From Liquidambar formosana (taxonomy: Eukaryota > Streptophyta > Magnoliopsida > Saxifragales > Altingiaceae): a stretch of 64,000 bases of DNA. This document shows positions 22,846 through 34,437 of this stretch, one piece after another. The stretch is from NCBI GenBank assembly GCA_039720395.1, contig CM077826.1:34928687-34992686 (forward strand), in the 5' to 3' direction. The notes beneath the pieces were generated by a model. It saw only the letters and a list, made by a program, of their open reading frames with translations, searched no databases and had not been told where the DNA came from. Within the stretch, counting starts at the first letter, position 1. Every line of letters starts with the position of its first letter. A program made the translations under genes and the position numbers.

Positions 22846-22862
22846 CCTCTCTCTCTCAATCT
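22793..22862. repeat. (CT)n microsatellite
   Basis: About 70 bases of CT repeats with two interruptions, within the LINE 3' tail. Confidence 0.9.
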
Positions 22863-22899
22863 CTAAAGTAGCAATATTAGGACCCATAGGCTACTAGGA

Positions 22900-23255
22900 A
22901 TGTTTGAAAAAATTGGAAACTTAGATCACAAAAGAGTCGCTTTTAATCTAAATATTGTGCTAACCCTTATCCCAGGCAAAAGAAACCGCCAAAATAAGAC
23001 CTGTAGGTTCAGCACAGAAAGTTGAATAAATGCCCAGACTAAAACCAAAAACTTCTTCAACAAAACCCTTGTAATTTCTGAAAATACCCCCACTAGCAAC
23101 AAGACTAGGATTACCTTGGTCACTCCATCAATATTGACCTTCATCCCATAAGGGAGCAAGAGATGTCAATAAAGCAGAATAATCTTCAGAGATTTCCAAG
23201 GAATGCTTAGAACACCCATAGATTTTAAACTCTGAAGATCAAGTCCTAAACACCC
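22900..23255 (-). pseudogene. LINE RNase H domain, frameshifted
   Basis: Reading from 23160 downward: PYGMKVNIDGVTKGNP, then ASGGIFRNYKGF, a FCAEPTGLILAVSFAWDKG stretch and IKSDS. These match the type I RNase H of plant LINEs (DGA..GNPG, GGIFRN, AEL.AL..A, ESDS). A one-base shift follows VTK and two in-frame stops lie near the end, so it is dead. Confidence 0.75.
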
Positions 23256-23263
23256 CATACAAG

Positions 23264-24005
23264 TAGACCTGTTAATAGACCGGATTCTAATCCAAATTTG
23301 ATCCGAAAAACCGGATATGGGTAATGATTTTATAATTCTATAACCCGAATAGATTGTTTGATATCATAATTGAGCAGATATGGATTTAGGTTGATCCAAT
23401 CCGTTAAGGATCCAATCCGACAAGTGAATAATATATATTATGATTGGGATGCCATTTTATATATATATAACATTTGTTATGGATGAGTGTGTTTCCATAG
23501 AATAGATTGTTTGATATCATAATTGGGCAGATTTTCTTTTTCTATGGTTGTTTCATATTTCATCATTATATTATTTACATTAATATTGATAGATTTCATA
23601 TTTGTACAATTTTGTTGCACTTGTTCTTTTGGATTATTGGATATATTAGTGCTTTTCGCTTCTAATTGACAGAAGAAGTGGGATCAATTTAATTCATAAT
23701 GTTTATTTTTTTCTTCTAATCACAAGTAAGAACTAAATGGAATAGGTAGGCCGTAGGTAGATCTTTGAGACTTTTGTCACCATAGTTTTAGACTAGATAT
23801 ATAGGTTATGCTAACTGAGATTGGTTTATGGTTTTATTCTTTTTGCTAAACGGATCGGATATTGAATAAATAAACAAATCGGATATAGGTTTATATATCA
23901 AGGATCCGTCAGATTAACGGATCAGATCGAATTAACAATATTGCTTAATGGATTGGATCCGGATATGCCCTAATCCAGTCCAAATCCAACCCGTCGACAG
24001 GTCTA
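23264..24005. mobile_element. hAT-type MITE inserted in the LINE (742 bp)
   Basis: Terminal inverted repeats TAGACCTGT(T/C)(A/G)A are flanked by catacaag on the left (23256-23263) and tatacaag on the right (24006-24013), an 8-bp duplication with one mismatch. Subterminal ATCCAATCCG/CGGAT words repeat near both ends. A 31-base stretch around TTGTTTGATATCATAATT occurs twice (23355 and 23508). No transposase. Confidence 0.75.
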
Positions 24006-24525
24006 TATACAAGACTTCAAAAGAGAACAACCCTCTCTAATTCATGCTATATCTGACCCAGTGGCTCTACCCACTAAAAGAGAGAAATTGGTGAAAATTA
24101 AATCATTGCGGGTCTTCCAAATAACCAACGCACACTCATTACATCCAATCTCTATAAATTTGTTAACTGGGGACTAAAAGATTGCTTAAGCTTAGCAGAC
24201 AGATTTTCCTTAATAGTAGGATAAAGAGCGAAAGGAATACAAAATCTATTATATATATGTAGCCAGGACCACAAAGTATCGGCATAATCACAAGCAAAGA
24301 AAAGAAGGAAGGCAAGATTCTACGGCTGAAGGAGGATCACATAAAATAGCAGCAGAAAATAGTGGGAATCCTTCTAACCTGATGATCATCTTCAGTAAGC
24401 AATATGTTATATAATAATCTCAAGAAATGAATAGATCTCTTAGGAGAAATGAATTACTGCCAAACAATATTACCCCAAAACACAATAGCACTATGCGATT
24501 AAAAATACTCGTAAGCAGCCTAAAA
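24006..24525 (-). pseudogene. LINE zf-RVT region, decayed
   Basis: From 24500 downward: VFWGNIVW, then PKRSIHFLRLLYNILLTEDD-QVRRIPTIF. Next YADTLWSWLHIYNRF and ALVIWKTRNDLIF follow. These match the W..iW....P.ki..F.WRll.n.L.T.d and C..A..iW parts of plant LINE ORF2. Stops interrupt it. Confidence 0.7.
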
Positions 24526-25853
24526 ATAAAAAGGGGCGTGTGGACACGAGTCCTTTTTTGGATACTTGTACAAGCTGAAGTCCTCCTTAAAACGATATTC
24601 AAAGTCTCAAGTCCACATTTAGAGGACTGGACAAAAATGCCCCTTTCGTTAGCTATAAACAATTTTAGTTTGAAATTGTTGAACATAAAAATCCCATAAA
24701 AACCGGAGATATGCGTCTCACAAAATCTGCAATTTTCATAGTCCACGAATCATGTAACTGAATTTAAGGCAAACGAATGTTTCTCCAAGTACATCGCGCG
24801 TCGTTAAACTTTGCAGCTCAAGGGTGGAATGAGTTGCCGTTTTTACATCATTGGTGGACAAACACCGGTTTGATTTTTGGGGTCGGGAACTACGTTTATG
24901 TAAGTAAAACCTTTGATTTGAACCCAAAGATTTGACCTTTATGGCTCGTTTATTTGTTATTGATGTTACGGTTTCTAGGGTTTCGTTTAATAGAACAAAA
25001 ATTTCAGATTCTACTTCTTGTAATTATGAGTTACTTCAAGATTAAGAGCTCGAAATGTGATGGTTGTGGACATTAAAATTTTGGAACAAAGTCCACGTTC
25101 TATGAAAAATGGCATTTACACATTTTGATTTTATCTTTTTGGGGAAATATGTCCCCGTGTTCGATCTCTCGCAATATTTTTCGGTTGGGGTCCGAGAGAA
25201 TGTTGTGCTGCCAATTTGTGGAGGAATATAATTACTTTGTGTTTATTTTTTTTTAATTTTTTGTCACATGTGTTTTTTTTCTGATGGCTTTGTTGCTCAG
25301 ATTATTCGTTTTTGTTACATTTTTTTTTTTTTTTTTCGGATGGCATTCTTTGTTTGGGTATTTTCGATTTTGATGTGCGAAATCATTGTGTTACTAATTT
25401 GTGTTCTTATTCTGTAGATGCTTGATGTAACTGTTGACCCTGCTAATGTAATTAGTCACATTGGGACTTATATGAATGTGGTGTGTTGTGAAACTGGCTA
25501 GTGCTGAAGATTGTGGACTACAGTGTAGCTGTTTGAAGAGAAGATTTGTAAATTGCAAAGTAACTATTTATGTGTTCGGGTATATTGTTGTAATGTAACT
25601 GTTTGAAGGAGTAACTGTCTGTCACAAAAAAGAAGCACGAAATTGATATCGGATTCAAATCTGAAAATCCCAGCTAGATGTTGAAGGGGATAAACCCCAT
25701 GATTGCTGTGAAAATCTTGGGCATAAACAGATGAAGAATCTCCCTCCTTGTTTAACGGCAACGACTTGTTTTTATACCATACCTGGTAGATATGGCATTC
25801 GTGTATCTGAAAATACCACAAACTTACAGAAACGGTACCATTTCCTCACCTAA
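24526..25853. other. Unassigned insert inside the LINE
   Basis: It starts with GGGGCGTGTGGACACGAGTCC, like the end of the TIR element at 20677, but I find no matching right end. An 85-codon minus-strand ORF (25564-25821) with non-repetitive composition cannot be assigned. T-runs lie at 25248-25262 and 25320-25336. Confidence 0.4.
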
Positions 25854-26238
25854 GGCCTTGTTTGGGAAAATTGTTGCTTTTGCTTTAAGGCAAAAGCTTA
25901 AAAGAATTAGAATTTACGAGTAACAGAAAAGAATCAGTTTCTGTTTGGAAACTGTATTTCAAAAGTGCTGTTAGAGTTAGAAGTGATTTTTTTTGTCTGT
26001 TTAGGAAGAACATCTATTGAAGTTGCTATAACCATGAATTGACTAAATTGGCCAATATAATAAGTGATTTTTTTTTCCCTTCTCTTGTTGCTCTGTTTGG
26101 TATTATATAGTAGTGATTTTTTTTTTTTTAATTATTAATGATTGGGGATATCCGAGGCCATACTCGTACCAAAATTTGAGCTTAGACTATTTCCTTAATA
26201 GCCTAGGTGAGATATCTCATACCCACACAAGCAACAAT

Positions 26239-26257
26239 TGTGAGGACCCACATTTTG

Positions 26258-26307
<50 letters not shown>

Positions 26308-28023
26308 TGATTTTTTTTTTTATAGGGTTTAACCCCATTGTTGGCGGAGAAAGAAAAGAATGAAAAGAGAAGGGGAGAAAGAGAAAAGGGAAGGAGAGAG
26401 TCGAGAGAGTGGCAGAGGCCTAACGGTAGCTCGCCGGAGCTTGGGAGCTCCGATTTGACGCCGGTGATCTCGGATCTAGCATTTCTTGACTCGATCTATG
26501 CGCCTACAGTGGTAGATTTTCATTTTTTTTCATTCCATCCTAGAGGTAGGGGCATTTTCTCATTTTAAACCATTGATGCATGCGGGTTTAGGTATAAATC
26601 ATGTAAAAGCACATGTATTTGGTATACTTTGCATAAATGTCAAGCATAGGGGTATATTTTGTGGGTTTTACAAAATTTTGGAAAACTTGTGGTTTGATTT
26701 ATATACACCCTTTCGTTATATTCATGTTAATTTTGAAACCCTTTATATTCATGGGTCGAAATAGGTTGGTTTTGAAACCTATTGGGCCATTTTTGTGCAG
26801 TAAAAATATTGAGGGTTACTTTTATTTTAAGTGTTTTTAAAAGTGGGTGGAAAATGAAATATATGAATTATGGGAATTATTTCATATGATTTAAAGGTTT
26901 AGACACATTGAATAATTTTTGGGAAAATTCATTATATTTTCCAGTGATATTGAGAAATTATAGATATGATGAATAAGAAGAAAAATGGTTCTACGGGCTT
27001 TAAAGAATGCCTCACTTGATAGTGGAGGGTCACTTGAGATTATAACGGGATTCAGTTGGTTTTGCCCTGCCCTTGTGGTCCTATGGATTCAGTCAGTTTT
27101 ACTCCGAATTTATGAGAATAAAACCCCTTTATTCCGTATGAGGGCCCCGTTTGTCCAGGGAGGTTTATAACACATATCACCTAAGGCATTCAAATAAATG
27201 TAGTTGGATATAAAATGGATTTTTTGGACACGTGGAAGTTATCGAAAGGTTTTTATGCCACGAGGAAGTTATCGAAAATAATTCAATTTTGATTTATAAA
27301 TAATTGAGATTTATTTCTTACCTTTTTCATAAAAATGGGTTAATGTTAACGAGGTATTTAAGCATTATATCATTATATTTTATTTCCATAGCTATTTTTT
27401 TATACCTTAAAATTTGGTATTATAAATTGATGTATCAATTGCAAATTAACAATGGTTTTACAGGGTTCTTTGAAAAGTATATAAAACAGTGATTTTAAAA
27501 CCTTGGATTATTTTAGGGAAATATTTTCTTACTGAGTGTATATAGCTCACGCCCCCTAGTTTTCTTGCAAATTCTATTTTCAAAAGTAAATTTTGACCTA
27601 GGGTTTTGGGATCATGTTAGCATGCTTGCATTCATGTAGAGAATGTGTAAAATATTTAAGAAATTATTGTATTTTATTTTGGTTGAAAGCTAAGCATGTA
27701 TTTATTTTAATTCATAGCCTGTAATATTAAATTATTAAATTATTAATGATGTGGATTGAATGAGACCCATGGGGCTATGATGCAACCTATAAATTATTTA
27801 TTTTAGAAATATTGTGTGGATAGCTGAAAATGATTATAAATGCGTTTTTTCTACAGGTTTTATGACTAGTCAATAACTTGATATGTCCTATTTATAGATG
27901 GGATCATGCCGGATTTTCTAAAAATATTTTCAAAATGATTATTTTTATTAAACATCCACCAAAATTGGTTTTAAAATTGATTTTTCTTACTATAACTAAC
28001 GTCCCCAATTTCGGGTCGTTACG
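26239..28023 (+). mobile_element. Solo LTR of a Ty3/Gypsy (Del/Tekay-like) element (1,785 bp)
   Basis: It starts TGTGAGGACCC and ends TCGGGTCGTTACG, where family members end ...GTTACA, so the last base looks mutated. It is flanked by ACAAT on both sides (26234-26238 and 28024-28028), a perfect 5-bp target duplication, with no interior, so a solo LTR is the simplest reading. A run of 45 A lies at 26258-26302. The small ORFs inside are not credible genes. Confidence 0.7.
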
Positions 28024-28279
28024 ACAATAGTTGCAAGGTGTCAAAACAATACCTCTAGAAAACACACCTAAGATTTGATCGTTCGACCAACCCCACAAAG
28101 GTGTATTACTGGGGAGTTTGCTTACATTTTTTTTTATACCTTTTTCCTTTTGTGCACTTAAAACAAAGAAAAAAAGAGCACAAATTGATATTAAAAAAAA
28201 ATATTACAAATCTAAATTTTAGAGAATCAATTCTTGAAAAAATTTCAACAAATATAAATCAGTGAATCTATTAAAAATA

Positions 28280-28312
28280 AAAATAAAATAAAATAAAATA
28301 AAATAAAGAATA

Positions 28313-28344
<32 letters not shown>

Positions 28345-28345
28345 G
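28280..28345. repeat. (TAAAA)n / (GAAA)n microsatellite
   Basis: AAAAT-type repeats run into GAAA repeats. Confidence 0.85.
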
Positions 28346-28582
28346 TTGAAGTTTAAATTTGGATCCTAAGGGTTCAAGTTGGCTGAGGTTACCAATACAT
28401 TGATGTCGGTAGCATAAATGAGCATAGCAACAAAAGAGGAGAGGACATGGGTCTAAGGTAGGGTTATTATCATTATATTAAAGGATATGGGTGGAAAAAA
28501 TTGTTTTCATACTCGAGCATTTAAGGATAACTTTGAAAATATGAAAAGTGATTTTGGACTATCTAAAAGTATAGCCAAATAG

Positions 28583-29485
28583 GGCCAAAGTGGACTTGTG
28601 GCATAAGATAATTTTTGGCAAGACTTGATGCTTTACAACACATTGGAATTGGCCTTCTGCCTGATTTCCCCAAATAAAAATTCCCATTTTAAAATGAGGC
28701 CAAACCTAGACAATCAGCATGTTGCTCAAATGGGTGGGGCACATCCAAAATATCAGAAGTAAAAGGTACATTAGCTAGCCAAATGGGGATCATGATTCCA
28801 CTGATGATTAAGAATTAAAAATAAAAACTTTGAAAGACAAGTTAACATCAACTATCCAACCAAGAATCCTGCCAAAAACTAATAGAGCTACCATTACCTA
28901 CAAGGCTACAAATCCAATGAGAATGTAATCTGATGTGCTGAAAAAGCTTCCTTTAATACAAACCATATGGAAGAGGAATTAAATTTGCATTTTAGCAAAG
29001 CTACCCAACAAGAAAATGACGTTAAAATGGACAAACTAGATTCCACCTCAAAGTAACCATCTTTCTGTTATCAGTACAACCTAACCATATGAAATTGGAT
29101 ATCCATTTGTAAACCTAACTAGCAAGCCATTTGTAAACAAACATTGAGTGAAGGAACATTTGAATAATAACAGATTTGGTGAATTGGACTCTCCCAGCAA
29201 TTGATAAAAAAAAAAATGGCCTTATTTTTCTCCGCTAAAGGCCGCAATATCTTTTCCTGGGTTTACCTTTAAATAAAGGAACACCAAGAGATGCATGTAA
29301 AAGGCAAGGATTCCATTTGCATACCAGAAAAACCTACAATTCGTTGAGACCTCTGCATAGCTGATTTGCCAATGAGCACTTTGGATTTACATTTGTTGAT
29401 AAGCTCTTCCCCTGAGTTTTTGCTATAAGAATCAAATAAGCCCAACACATTTTTGATGCAAGAAATAGAGCTCCTCCCGTAATTT
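28583..29485 (-). pseudogene. LINE reverse transcriptase C-terminal region, decayed
   Basis: From 29480 downward: LFDSYSKNSGEELINKCKSK, LGVPLFKGKPRK (near 29285), then an FFINCWES(P) / VQFTKSVI-like stretch. After it come MVYKWLASLVYKWISNFIW, KMVTLRWNLVC and GNGSSISFWQDSWLD (near 28870). These are the conserved post-YADD blocks of plant L1 ORF2 (SGL.IN..KS, YLGVPLF.GKP, W.VSLI..I..FIW, G.G..I.FW.D.W). There are several stops. Confidence 0.8.
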
Positions 29486-29489
29486 AAAT

Positions 29490-30250
29490 TTTACCATTAT
29501 AATTCTCCTCCTGTAAGGTAATTTTAATGAAAATTTCAAGCACCAATTCGTACAAGGTCATGAGGTATCAGTTATTCAAGTTTCAGTAAGTATTAGATGA
29601 ACTTCCAAGCTTCCCAATCTCCATCCGTACATCAATTCAAATTCAAATTGACATTCAATATTATCATAAAATTCATAATATAAGTACAGAAGGAAGTTCT
29701 TATTGAAATACCCAACTATGAGCTTCAAAATTTGAATATCCCCAATTATCTCTTCTATGTTGGTCTTTCTCTCTTTAAAATCTCTACTTTCTCTCAATTT
29801 CTCTCCCTCTCTCACTTTCCAGCAAAGGCTCTTTGGTGGAGACTCTACTCCAATTTACAGTCTAAAATGCATGTGAGCAATTCAACTCTTATTGGACACC
29901 CTTCTTTTTTTCTTCTTCTTTTTTTTGTTTTTTGTTTTTGTGAAATTGACACCTCATGTTACAATCCCACCATTTTAATTAAATTTGTGCCATCTAAACT
30001 ATTTTTCCAAAAATCCCAATGTGGTACCTAAATTATTTTTTTCTCCCAATTAAATATCTAAACTTCATTGGTTTACCCAAATGTGGTCCCAACCCCAAAC
30101 ATCATCCAAATACTTAACGTACACATCACATGCTGTCACGTGTGGTATCCCACATGTCTCACGTCAAGGACGGTTAAAACATAATAATTGAATAAAAATC
30201 TTTTCAATTGCTTTACCCAAAAATTACCATGTTTTCTTTCTTATTAATTT
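29490..30250. other. Gene-free stretch with MITE-like wording
   Basis: The stretch at 29960-30110 (GGTACCTAAATTATTTTTT, ...TATCTAAACTTC, ...CAAATGTGGTCCC) resembles a common plant repeat, but I see no ends. The 99-codon and 79-codon ORFs on opposite strands are not convincing. Confidence 0.4.
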
Positions 30251-30314
30251 TATAATGAAAAAAAAAAAAAAAAAAAAAAAAAAACCACCGTTTATAATGG
30301 GTTTCTTACCCATT

Positions 30315-30348
<34 letters not shown>

Positions 30349-31631
30349 CCACGAAGCCTGGATATAGCATTCTTCACCACAATCTAAGTGCGTACACTCC
30401 CGGATTTGCGTTTCTAATGACCGTTTCTAACAATCATTTTGTGAATATTATTACATATTTTACATGCATGGGGGTTTAGTTTATATATATATGGATTTAT
30501 ATAGGTTTGGAAAACCTTAGGGTTTAATTTATTTTACCTTTTAATATATACATGTTGTTTTTGAGATCTTTATATGTTTTTAGATTACAATGGGTTAGTA
30601 ATGAAACCTATTGGGTTATATTTGCACAGTATAAAATATTTTGGGTCATTTTTATACAAGTGTTTTGGGACTAATATTTACCATTTATTTCTAAAAATGA
30701 TTACATGAATTTTGGGATAATTTATGGAAATTAATTGGAAATATGGAAATTTCAAAAAATCATAAAATAATGATTTATAAACTAATAACCCAATAGATGT
30801 CTACTGTGATATATAGTAGAGGGTCACTTGAGAGATAAGGGGTTCAATTTGTTCTCCTTACCTTTGTGGTCTTATGGGTTCAATTTGTTTTGCCCTGAAT
30901 CTTACGGGCGTAAAAATAGCCCTTTATACCCCGTAAGGGTCCCTATTCATTTGGGAAGGATTATGAGTATTATTATTATAATGATGTGGCTTCAGAAAAT
31001 AAAAAAGAATTAACCAAATTAATTTCATGGCCTGAATTCATGAAAACGTGTTATTCGTTTATTTACTGATTTATTTAAATTCAATGATATTTTGTTGTTA
31101 AGTTATAAAAAATTTATTTTCTTAAACCCTTGGTATATAACTTTGAAAATTGTGTTCTACTGAGTTTTACTTATGCCCGGCTCATTTTAAAATATTTTCC
31201 CAAATCTCGATAAAGGAAACGATGATTGTTTTAAGGATGCTAAAGTTTCTAATCAGCGATAGTGTGGGAACATAGCACGTATGCATGCGGGATGTTGTGT
31301 AGACATTTATTTATTTATATGTCATGGTTTATACTAATATTTAAACTGTACTGTCTTTATTATGTGTATATGGACGGTAGAACTATGCGAAACTGGACGT
31401 TAGTTTATTTAAATTTTCTCTGGATAGATTTTAGATTCTTTGTATATTTTGCATAGGTTTATGAATCAGTCAATAACTTGGTAGGTTCTATTTTCAAACA
31501 ATACCATGCTGAATTTCTTTTAAATAAAATGTTCATTTAAATCAAACTTTATTTCTAAAACTATCAACATTTTTAGTTAAAGATGTGTTTAATTCTTAAG
31601 ATGTCTAAGCCCCTTTTCCCAGGTCGTGACA
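30251..31631 (+). mobile_element. Second, 5'-truncated copy of the Del/Tekay-like LTR
   Basis: Diverged along-length similarity to 26250-28023: A-run start, AACCTATTGGG, GAGGGTCACTTGAGA, GCCCTTTATACCCCGTAAGGG-like wording, GTCAATAACTTG, and the end CCCAGGTCGTGACA. No TG start can be found, so the left end is missing or mutated. Confidence 0.55.
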
Positions 31632-31806
31632 AAAGGAAACATGAAAGACATTGATTACAACATGGAGAAATTTGAAAACAACAACGTAAAGGTGGTTTTG
31701 AAAGCCAAGGTTAATTTGTTCTGAGAATGCCAATGACAAGTTTTTTTTGTAATGGAGGTTTGCTGTGTAGATGATGTTTCATAATTTGTGCTTTTATGGC
31801 ACTTAC

Positions 31807-31943
31807 AAGCAGCCAATGGTAACATCTTCATAATTAATCTCATGATCTTTGTAGAGAATTGCAGGTTCAAGAACTGCGTGCTGTATTGATCGGACAACTT
31901 CAACTATTTTCTTTTGATTCAGTAGATCATGCCCCACTATTCT
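31807..31943 (-). pseudogene. Orphan exon-like open segment with splice donor
   Basis: Forty-five open codons (IVGHDLLNQKKIVEVV..., then AVLEPAILYKDHE and EDVTIGCL) end at a consensus donor GTAAGT (31806 downward). Composition is protein-like and not repeat-like, but I cannot name the family. No partner exon was found nearby. It may be an exon carried by a transposon or what is left of a gene. Confidence 0.3.
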
Positions 31944-32063
31944 TTAACACATATTGTGAACGTTATGCTTAACACTGTCACGTGTCTGCACCTGATTAGT
32001 GTCCGCACTTGCTATGCAGCGCCTTTTGAGTTTTGACTGGTTTTATCATTTAGCTTCACAGTA

Positions 32064-32463
32064 GGGAACGGCTATTGTAACCCCCCAATTCTTATAAGCC
32101 CACCCCTTTTCTTTTGGTTTTTAAAATTTTATGAAAAATATAAAAAGTTTTTGCAAAAACCGATTGCTTGATCCACTAGAAAACATCATTTTGAACAACT
32201 TTGTAGAAGAAAGTTTTTCCAAAATCAATCGTTTAGATAGACTTTTTGGCAAAAAATGAAATAAAGGCTATAAATGGCTAAAAAATATATTTAAACGATA
32301 GATTTAGAAAAAACTTTCTTCTACAAAGTTGTTCAAAATGATGTTTTCTAGTGGATCTCACGGCTGGTTTTCATAAAAACCTTTTATATTTTGCATAAAA
32401 TCTTAAAAACCTAAAGAATGGGGGTGGGGTGATAAGAATGTGGGGTTGCCATAGCCATTCCCC
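32064..32463. mobile_element. Foldback MITE (400-bp palindrome)
   Basis: Two arms of about 170 bases are inverted copies of each other around a spacer of about 56 bases (32236-32291). The inner 50 bases (from CCACTAGAAAACATC to AAGTTTTT) are nearly identical; the outer parts are about 80-85% alike. Ends read GGGAACGGCTAT and (reverse complement) GGGAATGGCTAT. No clear target duplication and no coding. Confidence 0.75.
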
Positions 32464-33654
32464 CACCAGTAATGTCATTGGACCTCTTTTAACAAAAAGA
32501 AACCCATGATGTAACGTGAAAACGTACAAAGATGGAGAAGTGAGGTCCAATAGCATTAGTTTCAATCTGTTTTCTATGTCATATTATGATGGTTTTTTTG
32601 GGGGATTGTTTAAGGCAGTCCAAAAGTATTTCCCTAGCTTCACATAAGTATTTATATTATCCTAGCCATTATATGACGTCTAAATGATTTTTTTCATCCA
32701 TGATGTCTAGCCATTTTTATTTTATTTTTATTTTTTTAAAATACGCATTACGCACAAATAAAGAATGCAAGGGTTTATAAAGTTAACTCACACTCAACCT
32801 TCAAAAAGACCTAACTCTTGAAAGAGAGGTGATACCTTACACACTCGTAAGGCCAATCTTGGGGGTTGAGTATACGTGGTTTAACTTTATGGACTCTTGA
32901 GTCCCTTTTGGGCTAGGTCGTTTATGTGACTTCCTCATTTGTGTTGTATGCGTGTTCCTTATTTGTCTAATCACTACTCCGTATTAATTAATCTTTTGAT
33001 TGCAAAGTTACGGTGTAAACATTGGAATAGAAATTATTTTGAGGCAAGGTTAGATAATCTGAGTGTAGAAAGGTTACACAATCTGAGAAGCCTAGCATCC
33101 CAATCGGGTCAGCACAATAGGCTCTCCAAATCAAATGCTATCAGCTCATGTGTTAATATGACAAAAGAAAGAAGAAAGGGATCCTCTTTTTTCTTGGCGA
33201 CTTATCACTATCCCACACATTTTTCTTCTTGATATATAATGTGCTTGAGTAACTTATTACCTCAATGTTTTTAATGAGGAGATCCACTTTATTATTATTA
33301 TTTTTTTTTTTCTATTTTTTCTGTGTGGGTTGGGCTTTGGAATGATCGTCAGTTGAATTGTCCAAAACCATCCTGCACCATGATTCGTACAATCAAACAT
33401 ACATACGCATATATGCATACTGATACATGGCTGATTAAGTAGCTGGCATGGCGAGGGGGATTGCAACAGGAGAACTATAAAAACAGAATATCATGTCAAA
33501 CATGGAAGAGCTTAAAATTAACCATGCTGAAACTTTAGTAGTTTGTCAAATTTTATCCTTAAAGAGGGTATAATTTAATTATGCTGAAATTTATATTCAA
33601 GTTAAAATTATACATTCTTTGATTATATTGGGAAGGAAGAAGAAAAAAAAAGGC
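32464..33654. other. Gene-free stretch downstream of the RING gene
   Basis: Nothing recognised. The 97-codon ORF at 32939-33232 is on the opposite strand to the genes and has no known motif. The end near 33650 is probably the 3' untranslated region of the RING gene. Confidence 0.45.
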
Positions 33655-34119
33655 TTAAGATGGTGTACCGATGTTCAGAATGAGTTGCTCATCTTGGGAA
33701 TTCTCCTCTGGCGTATTATTAGAAACCAATCGGTCGACGGGAGCACGGCAGACTGGGCAGTTGGAATGAGAGTAGAGCCACATATCAATACATGGAGCGT
33801 GGAAGGAGTGCTGGCAAAGTTGCAGCTGCTTCACATCATCACCATCTTCGAAAGCCGACAAGCACACAGCACAATCCAAATCCAAATTGGCTTCTTCAAC
33901 GTCGTCGACCCTTTTCTTGTACTTGAAACTGGAAACTAAATATGGGTTCTTCATGATTTTGCGACCCAATTTCTTGTCCCCAAGATGTCTGTCTATGCTC
34001 TGATGGGACAGCCAATGGTAAGTCATGGCAAGGACGTACACAGCTACTGCAATGGAGATTGATCCGATCAGCACAAGGGCGTAGAAGATAGGGCTCATGT
34101 TTCGATCATAAATCACCAA
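33655..34119 (-). CDS. RING-H2 (ATL-type) E3 ubiquitin ligase, 154 aa
   Basis: A single-exon gene. Residues 11-32 form one hydrophobic membrane segment near the N-terminus. Then comes a basic linker, and a complete RING-H2 finger: Cys83, Cys86, Cys102, His104, His107, Cys110, Cys121, Cys124, with spacing X2-X15-X1-X2-X2-X10-X2, and Trp114 of the E2-binding surface. Such proteins sit in a membrane and pass ubiquitin from an E2 to target proteins (family knowledge). ATL genes are usually intronless, as here. The GLD motif of most ATLs is not visible; NPYLVSSFKYKK takes its place, so it may belong to an ATL-like side group. The start is the first Met before the membrane segment; Met8 is possible too. 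Confidence 0.9.
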   Translation of the reverse strand: MVIYDRNMSPIFYALVLIGSISIAVAVYVLAMTYHWLSHQSIDRHLGDKKLGRKIMKNPYLVSSFKYKKRVDDVEEANLDLDCAVCLSAFEDGDDVKQLQLCQHSFHAPCIDMWLYSHSNCPVCRAPVDRLVSNNTPEENSQDEQLILNIGTPS

Positions 34120-34404
34120 TGGCCGGATTATACTGCCTACATTAATTGGAATTAATGGGGCGTGAAAGAGGGGCTTAGTGCCGTCTTTGAATATTCAGGC
34201 CAGCTAGCAGAGAGTGGATGAGGTTTACGAAGATGTTTTTTGATTGAAAATGAATTGGAATTTTGGGTGTTGTGCTCTAAATCCTAGCCAGAGAGCATCT
34301 TCTAGCCTCAAAATTATTATATTTACTACAAACAAGTGTGGTTGGCCAATGAATCGTCTCCCCGTGATGTTGTACAAATTATTCTTGACTTATTATCTTT
34401 CTAA
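34120..34404. other. Presumed promoter region of the RING gene
   Basis: Upstream DNA of the minus-strand RING gene. No certain TATA box can be picked by eye. Confidence 0.35.
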
Positions 34405-34427
34405 CCCCCCCCCCCCCCCCCCCCCCC
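34405..34427. repeat. Poly-C run (23 C)
   Basis: An uninterrupted C homopolymer; its length may not be exact. Confidence 0.9.
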
Positions 34428-34437
34428 ATACATTCCG

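Larger units (their letters stand above)
25854..28582. mobile_element. Candidate MITE containing a solo LTR
   Basis: The left end GGCCTTGTTTGGG and the right end (reverse complement) GGCCCTATTTGG resemble the GGCCTTGTTTGG termini common in plant MITEs. Flanking bases TAA (left) and AAA (right) would fit a 3-bp PIF/Harbinger duplication with one change. The solo LTR at 26239-28023 would be a later insertion. Confidence 0.35.
22610..29490 (-). mobile_element. Decayed LINE (L1-type) interrupted by other insertions
   Basis: Three minus-strand pieces come in the order expected for one LINE ORF2: RT C-terminal half (29485 down to 28583), zf-RVT region (about 24525 down to 24006) and RNase H (23255 down to 22900). 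A 3' tail holds ATTAATAAAACTT near 22600. The gaps are filled by insertions: an hAT MITE (23264-24005) and a composite segment (24526-28582). All pieces carry stops and frameshifts. The one-element reading is inference from order and strand; two LINEs are possible. Confidence 0.65.

Noticed and set aside
24420..24746. 108-codon minus-strand ORF
   Set aside because: Its C-terminal part lies in the LINE zf-RVT region in the wrong frame and its N-terminal part is in an insert; a chance join.
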